IMG/VR virus record: IMGVR_UViG_3300017751_000074
Location: 1-36,344 of that record
Direction: 5' to 3' (one strand)
DNA from: a virus
DNA: 36,344 nt
A program made the translations under genes and the position numbers. The notes beneath the pieces were generated by a model. It ran no database searches, was not told where the DNA came from, and was given only the letters and a program-made list of their open reading frames with translations. Position 1 is the stretch's first letter. Each line of letters begins with the position of its first letter. Below are positions 34,403 to 36,344 of the stretch, in pieces.

Positions 34403-34410
34403 TATTTATC
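34403..34410 (-). promoter_or_regulatory. Variant T4-type late promoter for the gp8 / DUF4815 unit
   Basis: GATAAATA on the minus strand, 33 bases before the ATG of the 148-residue gene. It lies in the longest spacer of the window (34371-34499, 129 bases), which is AT-rich and otherwise empty apart from a CACAATTGTG palindrome at 34474-34483. Confidence 0.65.
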
Positions 34411-34499
34411 ATAGTTTTACAGCATTAATATAAATCACTTTAATTTTGTAATGTTATCATATTATTATTGAAACACAATTGTGGGCATTTATTTCATTC

Positions 34500-35312
34500 C
34501 TATCTAACATACATCTCAAATCGCATAGTTCTGTCTACCCCAGAATATGTCTTACAACAACCGATAAAATCACCAGCAGAATAAGCAACGTTTGTATTTC
34601 TCCGCCTTGAGTTAAGACCAATGCCACTGTATACATCGTTTGTTCCAGCATATGTCTCATTGTTCCAAGCAAATCCCCATCTAGCTCTTGCACCTGCTTG
34701 TGAGATTGAACTTTCGTCTATATTAAACCCATACTTTCTGTGACCTCCCTGTGCGCTGAATGGTCCTCCCGAATGTCCTGCCCAGCTAGTTACAGCAGCA
34801 TTTTCTAGAAGATATGTATTGTTAGACGTATTGGTAAAATGATTCAATAAGGTTGTTGATGACCCACTATTATAATAATTATTTTCATGCCAAGTCCATG
34901 CACTCAATCCAGAACCTAAAGTTCCTCCAGCTGATACGTCAGGGAATCTTGCCATGATATCAGTTCCTGCAAAATAATTATAACTATTGTATTTTGCATC
35001 ACCGTCATTCAAATTAGTTTCTGTTGGATTGAGCGTATTGTTACTTTCCCAGTAACTTGCGGTATAGTCAAATGTAGTTCCTCTTGTTGCTTTCATAGTC
35101 AACATCCAACCACCACCATCATAACTAGTATTCATTATACAATAAATCTGAGTAGGACCAACAGTAGGAAGATCAATCCAGTAAACTCCATCTGTCGAGC
35201 TCGGAAAATTAGCTAGGATTTGTGCAGCGCTTACACCAGCAGTATCTGATGATAAACCATTTCGAATACCACCGCTGCCAGCAGTCAAAATCATCAATTG
35301 AGTGACACTCAT
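34500..35312 (-). CDS. Fibrinogen/intelectin-like putative adhesin (270 residues)
   Basis: The core follows the opening of fibrinogen-related and intelectin lectin domains: DGVYWIDLP at residues 41-49, QIYCIM at 55-60 and DGGGWMLTMKATRG at 65-78, matching the G-x-Y-x-I...v-y-C-x-M...G-G-G-W-T-L pattern of the family. TFDYTASYWESNNTLNPTET follows at 80-99, then NSYNYFAGTDIMARFPDVSA. The carboxyl end has paired cysteines (FIGCCKTYSG) and finishes RFEMYVR. In animals such domains bind sugars and acetylated groups, so receptor binding is the natural guess. The first 40 residues are Gly/Ser-rich and may be the attachment part. Its ATG overlaps the stop of the 338-residue fibre-like gene by one base. 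Confidence 0.75.
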   Translation of the reverse strand: MSVTQLMILTAGSGGIRNGLSSDTAGVSAAQILANFPSSTDGVYWIDLPTVGPTQIYCIMNTSYDGGGWMLTMKATRGTTFDYTASYWESNNTLNPTETNLNDGDAKYNSYNYFAGTDIMARFPDVSAGGTLGSGLSAWTWHENNYYNSGSSTTLLNHFTNTSNNTYLLENAAVTSWAGHSGGPFSAQGGHRKYGFNIDESSISQAGARARWGFAWNNETYAGTNDVYSGIGLNSRRRNTNVAYSAGDFIGCCKTYSGVDRTMRFEMYVR

Positions 35313-36328
35313 TAACCTACGTTTCCACTAATAATCATGCCAGCAGAAGTAAATGCGATACATGTAGCAATACCATAACCATCAAGAGTGATGGTGCTAT
35401 TGTTTTTGTCTGTGCCATCACCAGTAATATAAACTGTATCGGTGAAGTTAGCATCAAAGTCGATAGTCATATTAGATGATGTTGTGTTATGTAGTGTAAT
35501 AATATCACCAGCAGCAAAGTTACCCGCATTAATGTTAATGGTTGTAGTAGCAGCGCCAGTAAGTCTAAAGTACTTGCCAGAAGACCCAGAAGCAATTGTT
35601 ACAGATGTTGTTGAATTGGTCGTAACATCCAGCGCACGAACATTACCCTGTACATCTTGGATTGTGCCATCTACAGTCAAATCACTACTAATAGTTCCAG
35701 AAGCACCTAGACTAATAGTATTAGCAGTAAGGTTACCCGAAATAGTAGCAGAGTCAGCAACTAAAGAACCTGTAACTGCTCCACCAACATTTGTAGTTTC
35801 AATTCTTTTAGTGTTGTCATAGTAAAGTTCTACAGCACCGTCTTCTACAGCAGAAATAATCTGTTCGTCATTAGCAGCATTTTTAAGACTATAATTATTA
35901 GACAATAGAACTAGGTTTCCAGTCCCAACATCTTTAATGTAACTATTTGACCCATCATGGTAAATTTGTAAATCATCACTATTACCAAAATTTAGTATAT
36001 CGTTATCACCTAAGTTTACATTACCAGAGAATGTTGCACTATCAGTTACTGATAATGTTCCTAAAACTGTAGTATTGCCATCAGAGTCAATCTTGGCGTT
36101 ATTTGTCCCTACAAACTTAGAACCATTATAACGCAGAACAGAGTTAGTCTCTTTTACACCAGCAGGCCATTCTGCCCATGATGTATTGAACATAGCACTA
36201 TCAACATTTTCGAACTGAGTATTAATCTTAAGTCCAGCAGACCTTAGAGTGTCACCAGTGTTGTCGTTAGCAACTGTGCCTCTATTAAGAACATTGTCCG
36301 AATCTAATACATCTAGTGTGCTTGTCAT
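35312..36328 (-). CDS. Modular fibre-type protein (338 residues)
   Basis: Near the start the TGDTLRSAGLKINTQFENVD module (about residues 22-42) matches the 148-residue protein. Next is SVLRYNGSKFVGTNNAKIDS, and then beta repeats with DDLQIYHDGSNSYIKDVGTG near 125 and AVELYYDNTKRIETT near 165, both echoed in the 1017-residue fibre (LEIYHDGSHSYVDDRGTG, AVELYHDNVKKFETS). The last 110 residues, with FRLTGAATTTININAGNFAA and TITLDGYGIATCIAFTSAGM, look like a compact end domain. An AGGAAG ribosome site precedes the ATG. Its stop overlaps the start of the fibrinogen-like gene, so this protein is a likely carrier for that adhesin (inference). Its promoter is probably outside the window. Confidence 0.82.
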   Translation of the reverse strand: MTSTLDVLDSDNVLNRGTVANDNTGDTLRSAGLKINTQFENVDSAMFNTSWAEWPAGVKETNSVLRYNGSKFVGTNNAKIDSDGNTTVLGTLSVTDSATFSGNVNLGDNDILNFGNSDDLQIYHDGSNSYIKDVGTGNLVLLSNNYSLKNAANDEQIISAVEDGAVELYYDNTKRIETTNVGGAVTGSLVADSATISGNLTANTISLGASGTISSDLTVDGTIQDVQGNVRALDVTTNSTTSVTIASGSSGKYFRLTGAATTTININAGNFAAGDIITLHNTTSSNMTIDFDANFTDTVYITGDGTDKNNSTITLDGYGIATCIAFTSAGMIISGNVG

Positions 36329-36344
36329 TTCTACTTCCTATGAA

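Noticed and set aside
34474-34483. CACAATTGTG palindrome as a terminator after the fibrinogen-like gene
   Set aside because: It has almost no loop and no T run after it. The 129-base spacer otherwise shows only AT-rich DNA and the late promoter.
1-36344. CRISPR arrays, tRNA genes, insertion sequences, integration sites
   Set aside because: No regularly spaced repeats, no cloverleaf-like short sequences in spacers, and no transposase or integrase frames were found. Spacers are nearly all shorter than 130 bases.

Overview
This window is part of the late (virion) gene region of a T4-like contractile-tailed phage. The best match is the marine cyanophage/pelagiphage branch of the T4 superfamily. 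All 29 coding regions recognised lie on the minus strand, so transcription runs from high to low coordinates. The T4 head-neck-tail order is clear: gp13, gp14, gp15, gp16, (DUF2061 membrane protein), gp17, gp18, gp19, gp20, gp67, a gp68-position protein, gp21 and the start of gp22, which runs off the left edge. There are no tRNA, rRNA, CRISPR, integrase or transposase signals and no host-type metabolic gene, so the host cannot be named from this window. The AT-rich DNA and the style of the fibre proteins point to a marine bacterium.

Reading in the direction of transcription (right to left): (1) 36328-34500 holds a fibre-like protein and a fibrinogen/intelectin-like putative adhesin. (2) 34410-26955 holds a small fibre-type protein, baseplate wedge gp8, a 1765-residue DUF4815-type baseplate/tail protein and a coiled-coil protein. 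(3) 26959-19292 is a set of modular fibre-like proteins with Mtd_N-like amino ends, a beta-helix protein and small beta proteins. (4) 19287-10502 is an accessory region: a 923-residue orphan, two very glycine-rich proteins flanking two paralogous DUF6065-like proteins, and a small orphan. (5) 10503-5804 is the neck/terminase operon. (6) 5796-1747 is sheath, tube and portal. (7) 1741-1 is the prohead core and protease operon.

Eight copies of the T4 late-promoter octamer (TATAAATA, or GATAAATA at two places) sit 28 to 90 bases upstream of genes, on the coding strand. They divide nearly the whole window into eight transcription units. This implies control by a phage-encoded gp55-type sigma factor with gp33 and the gp45 clamp, all encoded outside the window. 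Two RNA structures stand out: a strong hairpin between tail tube and portal, which could lower portal expression, and a stem-loop at the predicted 5' end of the fibre mRNA starting near 25207.

Together the genes build the virion: core, protease and portal make the prohead; terminase packages DNA; neck, sheath and tube complete head and tail; gp8 and the DUF4815 protein belong to the baseplate; and the large accessory set probably supplies host-recognition fibres. The least described part is the 10.9-15.9 kb Gly-rich / DUF6065-like / DUF6065-like / Gly-rich locus, which I regard as the best candidate for a new adhesion module.
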